Assembly: GCA_004296455.1 (NCBI GenBank)
Contig: AP018280.1
Location: 2,604,001 to 2,668,000 of the forward strand
Source of the DNA: Calothrix sp. NIES-4101
Lineage (GTDB): Bacteria > Cyanobacteriota > Cyanobacteriia > Cyanobacteriales > Nostocaceae
Direction of reading: 5' to 3'
Length of the DNA: 64,000 nucleotides
A model generated the notes under the pieces. The model was not told the DNA's origin and ran no database searches. It saw only the letters and a program-made list of their open reading frames with translations. Below are positions 44,126 through 53,333 of this stretch, piece after piece. Numbering within the stretch: position 1 is the stretch's first letter; each line of letters begins with the position of its first letter. Made by a program: the position numbers and the translations under genes.

Positions 44126-46381
44126 CTAAGAAGTCCTGGGGAGAACACACACAACCCGAAACCCAAAATTGAAATACCTATTGCCGCGAAAGAGCCTACC
44201 GCGAAACGCAGAACGGCAACCCCCCGGAGCGTAGTTCCAGCAACCGCCACGCAGCATCTTGATCTGATTATCATTATTGTTGCCGTCTAGCCAGGCATTA
44301 CCATTTGTTGGTGCTGAATTATAGTTTTCGTGCCAATCATCTTCACACCATTCCCAGACATTACCATGCATATCGTATAAGCCAAAAGCATTGGGTGGGA
44401 ATGTTCCTACATCAGTAGTTTTTTGGCGACATTCACCTTTGGGAGCAGAGCCATAAGTATAATTGCCATCGTAATTGGCTAATTCAGTTGTAATTGTCTC
44501 ACCAAAGTGGAACGGGGTAGTAGTTTCAGCACGACAGGCATATTCCCATTCGGCTTCGCTGGGCAAACGATAGTTCCGCTTAGGATTCTGTTTTTGGCAA
44601 TGTTGAGATAATCGGGCACAAAACTCACTTGCTTCGTCCCAAGATATAGTCTCAATTGGTAAATTACCACCTTTGAAGTTAGCAGGGTCAGAATTTAAAT
44701 CAATCTTTACCTTGGAGAAAGTAGCTACTGCTGCCCATTGTTTTTGAGTGATGGGATATCTCCCCATAAAAAAGGGCTGGATAGTGACTTTGTGTTGGGG
44801 ACTTTCGTTGTCCCTTCGTTCTGCTTCATTGTTTGGTGAACCCATCATGAATGTACCACCGGGTATTGCTACTATTTCAATTGTTACCCCGTTGCCCAAG
44901 TCTTCAGTAAAATATTCAGCTTTTGCTTGGTGACGGCTAATTTTAGGAATAGATTTTTTGCCAAAGCCTAAAAATCCTTGAGAACGCTCTTCAAAACCAG
45001 TTAAGGTTGCATACTGAAACTCAAATTGTTGAGTGTGAATAACTGAGGAAGATTGTTTGCGTAATTCTTCTTGTTTTAATCTTTCAGCTTCTTGTTCTTT
45101 CTTGCGTAATTCTTCTTGTCTTAATCTTTCAGCTTCTTGTTTTTTCTTGCGTAATTCTTCTTGTCTTAATCTTTCAGCTTCTCTTTCCTGTTCTTGCTGT
45201 ACTAACAATGCTTCCAGATATTGCTTCTCTAATTCTTCCTGCCTTAATTTCTCTGCTTCTTCTCGTTGCTTTTGTATTTGTTCGTATTCTGCTTGTTTGG
45301 GAGCGATTATTCTCTCTTCAATTTCTTGTAAATCTTCATCACGAAGTTTCAAAATATTCTGCAAGCGCTTCAATCGATTAACATTTTTGGCGCTGAGGGG
45401 ATATTCATACTGGACAACCTGTGATAAAGCTTGTTCGTAACGCTGTAATTTTTCCTGGCGCTGTCGATATGGTTCTAAAACCTCATTTTCAATTGCTGCT
45501 GCTTCCTCAACTGACAATCCCCAATTACTTCTTTGTTCATCTAAAATAATGCGACCAAGAATTGAAATTTCGCCATTATCCTCAAGGGCAATTCTTTCCA
45601 CTTCCTTACGATATTTTAATTTGGGGTCATTTTTAGGTGACTTTGCCAGCAAAATTTTATGCCCTTCCTCCACGGGATAAAATTTCGGAGTCATTGCTGG
45701 TGATGCTTCTTGAACCTTGGCGCTAGCATACTCATGTAACTCATCTACCGATATCCATCCATCCCCATCTTTATCCGCCGCACCTTTTTCTATCCCTTCA
45801 ACAATGTAGCGAGTGTAAACCGAAAGTTCCGAACCTTCCTGCTCAAAGGAATATTGTGTTGATGTGGAGGAGGTGAGAATTGCCCTACCTTTACCACCAA
45901 GTTGCTGCTGAATATCCACAGAACCATCATCTTTCACAGTCATCCCTTGCGCGATTGCACCACTAAAGCAACAATCTAAAATAATTACTTGACGTTGCGA
46001 TCGGCTGTCATTAATATTTCCGTGGAGAAAATTGGCTTCAATGCTGGAAGATTTGACTAATCCGCTTTTTTCTTTACGGGTTGCACTGGTTGATAAATAA
46101 AATCTACCAGAATCAAAGTCTTTGATACCATGCCCGGAAAAGTAAAATAGCAATAGGTCATCTTTTTGACGACCTGCAAATAACTTTTCGATCGCTTCCC
46201 GCATTACTTGGGGTTGGGGATTTTTTAGCACTGTGATGTTGTCAGCAAAACCACCCATTTCTAGGTTTGCCAAGACTCGCTCCATGGCATCAACATCATT
46301 AACTGCCGCAGGTAATGGATTTAGTCCCGGTTCATATTCGCTGACTCCGATTAATAGTGCTATTTTCTTCCCCATTGACAA
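44126..46381 (-). CDS. Orthocaspase with coiled-coil repeats and C-terminal FGE-sulfatase (CLec-fold) domain
   Basis: A 751-residue multidomain protein. Residues 1-245 form a peptidase C14 (caspase/metacaspase) domain with His84 in FYFSGHG and Cys138 in ILDCCFSG, the catalytic pair. An EF-hand-like loop, DKDGDGWISVDE (203-214), follows with all calcium positions filled. Residues 260-450 are charged and helical, ending in three 15-residue repeats (QEAERLRQEELRKK type). Residues about 500-751 are an FGE-sulfatase/SUMF1-type domain (AIPGGTFMMGSP, RLPSEAEWEYACR, DMHGNVWEWCED). The last 32 or so residues have the RGG.W...CRSA.R...GFR frame used for hypervariable binding surfaces (see the repeat entry at 44147-44242). 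Orthocaspases cleave after basic residues and are linked to stress or cell-death responses. The target and regulation here are unknown. Confidence 0.9.
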   Translation of the reverse strand: MSMGKKIALLIGVSEYEPGLNPLPAAVNDVDAMERVLANLEMGGFADNITVLKNPQPQVMREAIEKLFAGRQKDDLLLFYFSGHGIKDFDSGRFYLSTSATRKEKSGLVKSSSIEANFLHGNINDSRSQRQVIILDCCFSGAIAQGMTVKDDGSVDIQQQLGGKGRAILTSSTSTQYSFEQEGSELSVYTRYIVEGIEKGAADKDGDGWISVDELHEYASAKVQEASPAMTPKFYPVEEGHKILLAKSPKNDPKLKYRKEVERIALEDNGEISILGRIILDEQRSNWGLSVEEAAAIENEVLEPYRQRQEKLQRYEQALSQVVQYEYPLSAKNVNRLKRLQNILKLRDEDLQEIEERIIAPKQAEYEQIQKQREEAEKLRQEELEKQYLEALLVQQEQEREAERLRQEELRKKKQEAERLRQEELRKKEQEAERLKQEELRKQSSSVIHTQQFEFQYATLTGFEERSQGFLGFGKKSIPKISRHQAKAEYFTEDLGNGVTIEIVAIPGGTFMMGSPNNEAERRDNESPQHKVTIQPFFMGRYPITQKQWAAVATFSKVKIDLNSDPANFKGGNLPIETISWDEASEFCARLSQHCQKQNPKRNYRLPSEAEWEYACRAETTTPFHFGETITTELANYDGNYTYGSAPKGECRQKTTDVGTFPPNAFGLYDMHGNVWEWCEDDWHENYNSAPTNGNAWLDGNNNDNQIKMLRGGCWNYAPGGCRSAFRGRLFRGNRYFNFGFRVVCVLPRTS
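44147..44242 (-). repeat. Candidate variable repeat (VR) of a diversity-generating retroelement target
   Basis: Codons 714-745 of the orthocaspase-FGE gene. Within an invariant frame (W, P, CRSA, R, R, GNR, GFRVVC) the variable positions are N, Y, A, G, G, F, G, L, F, Y, F, N and F. Nearly all of these codons end in C or T, as expected if AAY codons of a template were changed only at A. The position, at the very C-terminus of a CLec-fold domain, matches known DGR targets in cyanobacteria. I saw no template repeat or reverse transcriptase in the window, so the assignment is inference. Confidence 0.5.
45060..45194. repeat. 45-bp tandem repeats inside the orthocaspase gene
   Basis: Near-identical units begin at 45060, 45105 and 45150 (GTAATTCTTCTTG...). 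They encode three 15-residue coiled-coil repeats rich in Glu, Arg, Lys and Gln. Confidence 0.8.
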
Positions 46382-46450
46382 CTTGTACTATGATTCTCAA
46401 TATACATAGGATACAGGAGAGTTAAAAATTTTTCCGGCATATTTCAGTAG

Positions 46451-46482
46451 ATAAGCTGATGTGCCGCTAAATTATATTTTGC
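46451..46482 (-). repeat. Fragment of dispersed repeat family 2
   Basis: GATAAGCTGATGTG.CGCTAAATT matches the reverse complement of the right end of the family 2 copy at 8491-8649. It lies about 70 bp upstream of the orthocaspase start. Confidence 0.45.
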
Positions 46483-46531
46483 GTGGGGGAAGAACCCGAC
46501 TTCCTGGGTTAGTCACTATTTATGACTGAAT

Positions 46532-47701
46532 TTATGACTGAACTGATGCCGCTAGTTGAAAAATTTCCGATGCCGCGCGATCGCATACTCCTACTTCTCC
46601 CATATTTTCCCGCATTTCTCGATAATTTGCCTGCATTTGCTGTTTGCGTTCTGGGTTCAAGAGCAATTCCATTGCTGCTTGGGTGAGATTTTCGGGCGTT
46701 GCTTGTTCTTGGATAAATTCTGAGACAATCTCTTTCATCACCATCAAATTTACGGGAGAGGCAAAGGGAAAAGTCACTTTCAGGATTTTTGTTGCTACCC
46801 AGTAGGTGAAAGGGTGAAGACGATACAAAACAACTTGCGGGACTTGCAATAGTCCTAGCTCTAAATTGACTGTGCCGCATTTCGTAATTGCTAAATCGGC
46901 AGCAGCAAGCACTTCTTTTTGCTGTCCAGAAATAATAGTAGCCTGCAATCCATATTCCTGTAGCGATTGTTCAATTTTGTCTCGGTAAAATTCCAGAGAA
47001 AGGGGAATCCAAAAATGTATTTGTGGTAGTTTCTCTTGCAGCAATTTCGCTGTTTGAAACATCACAGGCATGAGATATTTTAATTCTTGCGGGCGGGAAG
47101 CGGGTAATAAAGCCACATTAATTGTGTTATCAGTCATTCCTAAATTTTCCCGTGCAACTTCTCGACTGGGAAATTCCTGCATTCTATCCAGTAGTGGATG
47201 TCCAACCCAAGTTACATTTGCTTGCTTCTCTGCAAAAAAACGAGCTTCCGCCGGAAAAATCGCTAAAAGTTTATTGCTAACATCAATAATTTTTTGGGTA
47301 TCGCCAGTTGTCAAAGATGATACCCAAACTTGAGGGGCAATATAATATACAATTGGAATCTGAGGAGAATGACGACGCAGATAATTGGCGATCGTTAAAT
47401 TGGGTCCCATGTAATCTATTAGTACCACTATATCGGGTGGGTTTTGTTGAAGATACTTAATTGCTCGTCGCTGGATTTGCAAAGTTGGTAAAATATAGGG
47501 CAACGCTTCCAGCAAACCAAAGGACGAAATTCTCGTGGTATTCCCCAATAAACTTGCGCCAGCAGCAGCCATCTTATCGCCACCTAGCGCCACAATCTCT
47601 AATTCTTGCCCTACAGTTGCGGCTTGATGCTGAAGTGCAGCAATCAAAAGCGAACCCTGTAAATCGCCCGATACCTCGCCAGTACTAATAAATATCCGCA
47701 T
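46532..47701 (-). CDS. lpxB: Lipid-A-disaccharide synthase
   Basis: A GT19 glycosyltransferase that joins UDP-2,3-diacylglucosamine and lipid X to form lipid A disaccharide at the inner membrane. The 389-residue protein has the opening FISTGEVSGDLQGSLLIAAL, then DIVVLIDYMGPNLTIANYL, the PQVWVSSL segment and the donor region AADLAITKCGTVNLELGLLQVPQVVLYR. It is the last of the envelope genes running bamA, lpxC, fabZ, lpxA, lpxB on this strand, after a gap of about 370 bp from lpxA. Its start ATG at 47701 matches the family N-terminus (MRIFISTGEVSGD). Confidence 0.94.
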   Translation of the reverse strand: MRIFISTGEVSGDLQGSLLIAALQHQAATVGQELEIVALGGDKMAAAGASLLGNTTRISSFGLLEALPYILPTLQIQRRAIKYLQQNPPDIVVLIDYMGPNLTIANYLRRHSPQIPIVYYIAPQVWVSSLTTGDTQKIIDVSNKLLAIFPAEARFFAEKQANVTWVGHPLLDRMQEFPSREVARENLGMTDNTINVALLPASRPQELKYLMPVMFQTAKLLQEKLPQIHFWIPLSLEFYRDKIEQSLQEYGLQATIISGQQKEVLAAADLAITKCGTVNLELGLLQVPQVVLYRLHPFTYWVATKILKVTFPFASPVNLMVMKEIVSEFIQEQATPENLTQAAMELLLNPERKQQMQANYREMRENMGEVGVCDRAASEIFQLAASVQS

Positions 47702-48069
47702 TATTGAATTATTGAATTTTTAGATTTCAGTTGATACTGCTTCTCAAAAATATGACGACACATCAATCTCCGTGTCTCCGTATCTCTAATATCGTGTCAT
47801 TGGTACTATTAAAAATAGTTATTAACCTACCCTTCCACCACATATTCAGTGAATGGGAAGCCTGTTTTGTGTAGATATTTTATTTTTTAGGTTGTATTAA
47901 GTATTTAGATTGATAGATTTTAGATTCTAGATTTAGGAATTTTTGCTAATGGGTAATTAATAGTTAATAGCTAATATTTGGAAACACAAGCAAATAACTC
48001 AAAATTAAACCACTTGCCAACAAAGTGGCAGTAGCTTCAAAATCCAAAATCCAAAATCCAAAATCGAAC
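47702..48069. other. Intergenic region between lpxA and lpxB
   Basis: Contains a weak family 1-like stretch at about 47750-47800 (CTCCGTGTCTCCGTATCTCTAA), TTAATAG-type repeats near 47955, and four heptamers at 48039-48065. No gene seen. The gap is long for a supposed operon, so lpxB may have its own promoter. Confidence 0.5.
48039..48065. repeat. Heptamer short tandem repeat (AAAATCC)
   Basis: Nearly four head-to-tail copies of AAAATCC end just 4 bp after the lpxA stop. This is a short tandemly repeated repetitive sequence typical of heterocystous cyanobacteria. Confidence 0.8.
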
Positions 48070-48888
48070 TTAATCATCATTCCCACTAACAGCTTTACCC
48101 TTACCAGGAATCAAACCACGTCGTCCTGGCATTTGTGAGAGTAACAGAAAACGACGTAAATGCAATAAATGCTCAGTATCACCAAGCAACTCTATTTGAT
48201 CTAAAGCATCCTTAAACATCAAGTTGGAACGATAAAGAATGCGGAAGGCTTTTTTCAAATTTTGCAACTCATCCATGGGGAAACCAGCACGTTTGAGTCC
48301 AATTAAATTCAGAGTTCTCACTCGTGAAGGATTTCCTTCCACCGTCATATATGGAGGTACATCGCGATCGATCCTTGCCATTCCTCCCACCATTGCGTGC
48401 CTGCCAATATGTACAAATTGATGCACACCCAAAACTCCACTGAGCCTTGCACGCGCCTCAATGTATATATGACCTGCTAACGCCACGGAATTAGAAATGA
48501 TTACAGAGTCTTCAATGATGCAATTGTGACCTACGTGTACATAAGCCATTAACAAATTACCATTACCGACGATTGTGGCTTCACCGGCTCCAGTGGCACG
48601 ATTTATCGTCACATACTCGCGAATTAAATTGTTGTCGCCAATCTTAACCCAACTAGGTTCGCCAGCGTATTTAAGGTCTTGCGGTTCCGTGCCAATGACA
48701 GCGCCGGGATAAATCTGATTTCGTGCCCCAATTTCAGTTAAACCGTCTAGTACTACATGGGCACCAATGACAGTTTCGGGACCTACTTTCACATGCCCTC
48801 CAATCACAGCATAGGCACCAACTTGTACTGTAGGGTGGAGTTCCGCATCAGGATGAATTACAGCAGTAGGATGAATAAGCGTCTTCAA
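48070..48888 (-). CDS. lpxA: UDP-N-acetylglucosamine O-acyltransferase
   Basis: Transfers a 3-hydroxyacyl chain from acyl carrier protein to UDP-GlcNAc, the first step of lipid A synthesis. The 272-residue protein starts with left-handed beta-helix hexapeptides (IHPTAVIHPDAELHPTVQVGAYAVIG) and has the catalytic His in LMAYVHVGHNCIIEDSVIISN. It ends in a helical domain (FPMDELQNLKKAFRILYRS). fabZ lies about 220 bp upstream on the same strand. Confidence 0.95.
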   Translation of the reverse strand: MKTLIHPTAVIHPDAELHPTVQVGAYAVIGGHVKVGPETVIGAHVVLDGLTEIGARNQIYPGAVIGTEPQDLKYAGEPSWVKIGDNNLIREYVTINRATGAGEATIVGNGNLLMAYVHVGHNCIIEDSVIISNSVALAGHIYIEARARLSGVLGVHQFVHIGRHAMVGGMARIDRDVPPYMTVEGNPSRVRTLNLIGLKRAGFPMDELQNLKKAFRILYRSNLMFKDALDQIELLGDTEHLLHLRRFLLLSQMPGRRGLIPGKGKAVSGNDD

Positions 48889-49107
48889 GAGTCCATCTCC
48901 AGAACAGTAAGCGGGCTGAATATTTCAGTAATCCGTAGCCAATGTGTCGGTTAAGCAACACAGCGTGTGAGGGCGTAAAGAGTTGAGATTTTTGAGAAAT
49001 TCTACAGATTTTACAATATAAGTTGTAGTTAACTGGTTTTACTGGTATCCATTTCTGGATTTAATCAGGGCACGACTGTAACGTACCCTCACCATTGAAT
49101 AAAAACA

Positions 49108-49617
49108 TCAGGTTACTAGTGAAAACATCAGTTCGCCTTCACAAGCAAGTTGACCGTCAACCTCGGCAATAGCTCGCATCTTACCGAAACGACGCTGTTT
49201 TACCCACAACAGTTCCACCGTCATTACCAGCTGATCACCTGGTACAACCTGACGACGAAAACGCACTTTATCGATACCAGCAAACAGGAACAGCCCTCCC
49301 TCCAATTCATGTACTTGTGTCATCACGACACCTCCAACCTGTGCCATCGCTTCCACAATGAGCACTCCTGGCATAATTGGTTTTCCGGGGAAATGTCCTT
49401 GAAAATGCGGTTCATTAAAAGTAACATTTTTTACGCCGACTGCACTTTTCCCAGGGACAAAATCAATAATTTTATCCACCAGGGCAAAAGGATAACGGTG
49501 TGGTAAAAGTTTTTGAATTTCTTCGATATTGAAAGTTTTTTTGTTTTCGGTCACTTGAGTAGAGGCATTCTCTGATAAGGCTTCAGTTGTTTTCGGTTCT
49601 GTAACTGTTGACGACAT
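49108..49617 (-). CDS. fabZ: 3-hydroxyacyl-[acyl-carrier-protein] dehydratase
   Basis: Dehydrates 3-hydroxyacyl-ACP in fatty-acid elongation and, by pulling on the same pool, balances lipid A synthesis. This hot-dog fold protein has the catalytic His in [14 protein letters not shown] and the Glu in [16 protein letters not shown]. The 169 residues include an N-terminal extension of about 27 Thr/Glu-rich residues not needed for the fold; the true start could be further in. It sits between lpxC and lpxA, an arrangement shared by many bacteria. Confidence 0.95.
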   Translation of the reverse strand: MSSTVTEPKTTEALSENASTQVTENKKTFNIEEIQKLLPHRYPFALVDKIIDFVPGKSAVGVKNVTFNEPHFQGHFPGKPIMPGVLIVEAMAQVGGVVMTQVHELEGGLFLFAGIDKVRFRRQVVPGDQLVMTVELLWVKQRRFGKMRAIAEVDGQLACEGELMFSLVT

Positions 49618-49714
49618 AGAGTAATCTTGAGATTTTGGATGTTGGAATTTCAGGATTTTGGATTTTTGATGATTCGTTGATGGTTAGTTGTGGGCTATTT
49701 TGCCTAATTAACCA

Positions 49715-50569
49715 CTAAACAACGACCAAATCCAAAATTTTCTGTGCCAGTTGGATATGTAAATTATGACTGGCTTTGTACGCTAAGAAGTGAGCAAGGG
49801 GAAAATTCCCTAATAAACTCAAATCTCCTACTAAATCCAAGATTTTATGACGGACTGGCTCATTTGCAAATCTCAATGGTGGATTTAGCCACCCATCTTG
49901 TCCGCAAACAAGTGCGTTATCCAAGCTTCCACCCTTGATTAACCCTGATTTTTGCAAGTATTCGATTTGGTGCAACAGTCCAAAAGTTCGGGCAGGAGCA
50001 ATTTCGGTCATGAAACTACTATCAATTCTGTCCGATTTCGGTCGTATTGCCCAACTGTACCATTGATTGGCGATCGCAGGTAAGTCAAAATCAATACCAT
50101 AGCTAAAGCGAGTTTCGCCGCCGGGCATTGCGCAGACAAAGGCATCTTCATGTTTTACCCAAATTGGTTCCCGAATCTCCAGAACCTTTGTGTCATCGGC
50201 TACTGCCTGTCGAACTAAGCCTACTTCAGCAATACTTTCAGCCCATATTTTTGCCGAACCGTCGAGTAGCGGGACTTCTGCGCCGTCGATTTCAATCCTG
50301 GCATTGTCTACACCCATAGCGGCTAAACTAGCTAAAAGATGTTCGACTGTGCGAATGTGAATCTCCTCTGTACCCAGCTGAGTCGAAAGTACAGTATGAC
50401 TTACAGATGCGACTTGTGCCGGGATAATTGGTGCTTCTGGTAAATCTACCCGCACAAAATAGCGCCCACTTTGAGGTGGTGCTGGGAGGATGCGAACCTT
50501 GGTAGTATTACCGCTATGAAGTCCGACTCCTGTATGGACAATTTCTGCGGCTAAAGTATGTTGTGGCAT
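49715..50569 (-). CDS. lpxC: UDP-3-O-acyl-N-acetylglucosamine deacetylase
   Basis: A zinc enzyme for the committed step of lipid A synthesis. The ATG at 50569 gives 284 residues starting [24 protein letters not shown] at 50617 in the same frame would add 16 residues and nearly touch bamA, and is unlikely. Zinc and catalytic residues are visible: the His in [15 protein letters not shown], the [10 protein letters not shown] segment, and [18 protein letters not shown] with His and Asp followed by [13 protein letters not shown]. It lies between bamA and fabZ. Confidence 0.94.
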   Translation of the reverse strand: MPQHTLAAEIVHTGVGLHSGNTTKVRILPAPPQSGRYFVRVDLPEAPIIPAQVASVSHTVLSTQLGTEEIHIRTVEHLLASLAAMGVDNARIEIDGAEVPLLDGSAKIWAESIAEVGLVRQAVADDTKVLEIREPIWVKHEDAFVCAMPGGETRFSYGIDFDLPAIANQWYSWAIRPKSDRIDSSFMTEIAPARTFGLLHQIEYLQKSGLIKGGSLDNALVCGQDGWLNPPLRFANEPVRHKILDLVGDLSLLGNFPLAHFLAYKASHNLHIQLAQKILDLVVV

Positions 50570-50631
50570 TTTGGGCAATGGGAAGGTAAAAGGTTTAGGG
50601 GAAAAGAGCCGGGGCAATCACGAATTGCCCT

Positions 50632-53106
50632 TTAGAATCTTTCACCGATACCAAAGTTAATGCGGCTATCTCCCTCATCGTTGATACCGTAATCGATACG
50701 GATGGGTCCGAGAGGTGATTGGACGCGCACACCTAAACCATAACCGTAGCCAGTACCATTTTTATTCAGCACTTCGGCTGGTCTTGTTGTTGTACCCAAG
50801 TCGGTACCTAAGTCAAAGAAGAGCGCGCCGCTAACTATGGAGAAAACCGGGAAGCGATACTCTACCGAAGCTTGGACGTAGCTGCGACCACTACTTAAAG
50901 CGCCCTCTTCGTAACCACGCACGGAGTTACTACCGCCTAAAGAAAAGGCTTCATAGGGAGGTAAATCTCCTAAAATTGTTCCGGCTTGGACGTTAAATGC
51001 TAAGGCTTGTGCTCCTTTCCCTTTAGTGAAATTGGTAAACCTTACAGGGATATAGTAGCTATAGCTACCACGTAAACGGGTGAGGAAAATATTTCCCAGC
51101 CCGACGGGTACTGATTGGTCTACACCAAAACGTAGCAAAGAACCACTTGTTGGTTGTAAAGGATTGTTACGCCGATCGCGTGATGCTCCTAGCTGCACAA
51201 GTAGTAAGTCGTCACGCCCTTCCCCGGAAGCACTTAGGTCTACTTCTGTATTCGGGTCTTGATTTATCCGTCCGACTTTGCGGATGTCTCCGTCGGAGTC
51301 AAGGGTAGCAACTCGTTGGTATTGTAAGCCGGCGGAGGCGATCCATTCGGAAGCTTTGAAGGGGTTTTTCGATAGCGGACGGGTGAAGGTGACACCGCCA
51401 CCTGTACGGGTTACACGTGGGCGATCGCCGTCTTCGTTGGGTTTGTTGAAGTCGAAAGTTTCGATATTATCGTCTTTGCCATCAAAAATTAAGGAAATTG
51501 ACTGACGGCGGAAAGCGTTGACTGTGTAGGATGTTCGGTAAGGGTCGCCTGCAATCCAGGGGTCGGTAAAGCGCACGTCAAATAGTAATTCCCGTTGACC
51601 GACTTGTAATTCTGCCCCTAGTTTCTGGTTTCTACCACCGAGGTTTTGCTGTTGATAGCTAATGGTACCGAAAAGTCCACTCGCCGAACTAATACCTGCA
51701 CCTGCGGCAATGGAACCACTGTTACGTTCGACAACATTGACGACAACATCAACTTTGCTGGGGTCAGTGCCTGGGTCTAGGGAAACGTTCACGTCTTCAA
51801 ATAAGCCTAAGCCTGCTACCCTTTGCAAGTCTCTTTGGACGGTATTACGGTTAAATACGCTGCCTGACTTGAGTTCCAGTTCGCGGGTGACAATGTAGTT
51901 TTGCGTTCTCCCCCGAATTGGTTGCCCTTTTTCGTCAGTGTCCTCGCCTTCCTTACTCCGGAAGCGCACACGCACATTTTCCACCACCCCTTCAGCTACT
52001 TGTAGGGTGACAACACCATTTTCGGAAACTTTCGGTGCGCCAATGACGTTGGCTAAGACGAAGCCTTGGTCTTGATAGCGTTTGCTTAATTTTTTGATAT
52101 TTTCTTGCAATTCACGCAGGTTAAGAATTCTGCCATATTGTTCTTTAAATACTTCATCTACCACAGTCGATGGTAATACTGACTTAACATCAGTACCAGG
52201 ATTCGCTTCGATTTCAACCTTGCTCAATACTGGGTTTGGCTGCACAACAAAACTAACGCGCACCCCCAATGGTGTATCTTCTGGCACGGCTTGCACATTC
52301 GAGAAGAAACCCGTAGCGAAGATGGCATTAATATCTTCTTGAAGTTGCGATCGCGTTGTTGTCCGTCCAGCTTGGGTGCGAATTACTCGATATGCTTCCT
52401 GTTCCAGTTCTGGGGCTAGCTGTCCGCTTTGAGGTGTGATTACCACTTCGGCAACGAGAACGCGAGGTTCTGCGGCTTCGGGGGTGGTAGTGGGTTGATT
52501 ATTTTCGGGGCTGAGTTCAGGCGTTGGAGAGGGCTGCTCGTTTGCAGGTGCGTCTATAGTTGGTGGTAAGGGTGCGGGTTGCGGTTGAACTGGTTGGTTC
52601 TGTCCTCCATTGGGGAGAGGTGTTGTCTGTAGTGGAGTTGGTGCTTGTTGCTGCCTGATAGCAGGATTTTCTGGAACCTGATTATCGAATTGTGGGGTCG
52701 ATGTTGGGCTTTCTGGGGATGCGTTGGGATTTTGCGGCAGTACCGGAGTCGGCGCATCGGTTGGGGAAGCAGGAAATGTGCTAGGTGCAGTTGTCCCAGG
52801 TGAATTGGGCTGTTGATTTTGGGCTGTTTTTAAGACTGTGTTCGCTTTTGCCGATGCGGGTACTGTTTTTAATGATGCTGCCGGAAAAACGGCAACAACT
52901 TCATGTTCTGGGTTGTTATTTGCATTTGTATTTGCCTCTTTAACTTCAACTTCTGTCGCAACTTCTGTTGTTTCCTGGGAATTTTGCAGCGATTTTGGCG
53001 AAGTTTGGGCATTGGCACTCAGGGTGCCTAAAGGGGCAGCTATTGCCACCACTGTTGCCAAAACGGGAGATAAGCGCATTTTTTTTAAGTTCCTCTTCAC
53101 GTCCAC
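50632..53106 (-). CDS. bamA: Outer-membrane protein assembly factor BamA (Omp85)
   Basis: The outer-membrane insertase for beta-barrel proteins, related to chloroplast Toc75. The 824-residue precursor starts with a signal peptide (to about residue 34, ending ANAQ). A Pro/Gln/Asn-rich linker of unusual length runs from about 95 to 215. POTRA domains span about 220-480 (VLVAEVVITPQSGQL marks the first; three are expected in cyanobacteria). The C-terminal barrel has the VRGYEEGAL loop-6 motif and ends INFGIGERF, with the terminal aromatic that marks outer-membrane proteins. It heads the block bamA-lpxC-fabZ-lpxA-lpxB, joining barrel assembly with lipid A synthesis. purC lies upstream. Confidence 0.95.
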   Translation of the reverse strand: MDVKRNLKKMRLSPVLATVVAIAAPLGTLSANAQTSPKSLQNSQETTEVATEVEVKEANTNANNNPEHEVVAVFPAASLKTVPASAKANTVLKTAQNQQPNSPGTTAPSTFPASPTDAPTPVLPQNPNASPESPTSTPQFDNQVPENPAIRQQQAPTPLQTTPLPNGGQNQPVQPQPAPLPPTIDAPANEQPSPTPELSPENNQPTTTPEAAEPRVLVAEVVITPQSGQLAPELEQEAYRVIRTQAGRTTTRSQLQEDINAIFATGFFSNVQAVPEDTPLGVRVSFVVQPNPVLSKVEIEANPGTDVKSVLPSTVVDEVFKEQYGRILNLRELQENIKKLSKRYQDQGFVLANVIGAPKVSENGVVTLQVAEGVVENVRVRFRSKEGEDTDEKGQPIRGRTQNYIVTRELELKSGSVFNRNTVQRDLQRVAGLGLFEDVNVSLDPGTDPSKVDVVVNVVERNSGSIAAGAGISSASGLFGTISYQQQNLGGRNQKLGAELQVGQRELLFDVRFTDPWIAGDPYRTSYTVNAFRRQSISLIFDGKDDNIETFDFNKPNEDGDRPRVTRTGGGVTFTRPLSKNPFKASEWIASAGLQYQRVATLDSDGDIRKVGRINQDPNTEVDLSASGEGRDDLLLVQLGASRDRRNNPLQPTSGSLLRFGVDQSVPVGLGNIFLTRLRGSYSYYIPVRFTNFTKGKGAQALAFNVQAGTILGDLPPYEAFSLGGSNSVRGYEEGALSSGRSYVQASVEYRFPVFSIVSGALFFDLGTDLGTTTRPAEVLNKNGTGYGYGLGVRVQSPLGPIRIDYGINDEGDSRINFGIGERF

Positions 53107-53333
53107 ACACCATCACAAACTAGTCATAGTCGGTCATTGGGGATTTGGCATTAGGCATTGGTCATTCTTAATGTTCATTTAGTTAGAAGTCAATAGTCAA
53201 CTTTAACTAACTACAAAGCAGAAAATCACCAAAAGCTAGGTCAAATCACGAATGACTTATTAGCATAAACCTTCAAACGGATTCTTGCCTTCTTTTGAAT
53301 TTCAGGACAAATGACAGACAGTAATAAAACTGA

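Noticed and set aside
45057-45440. Cys/Ser/Asn-rich plus-strand frame of 127 codons
   Set aside because: It is the antisense of the Glu/Arg coiled-coil repeats in the orthocaspase gene.
44126-46381. Whole DGR cassette (reverse transcriptase, accessory protein, template) near the candidate variable repeat
   Set aside because: No product in the window resembles a reverse transcriptase, and I saw no second copy of the CRSA..GFR coding text, so only a remote target is proposed.
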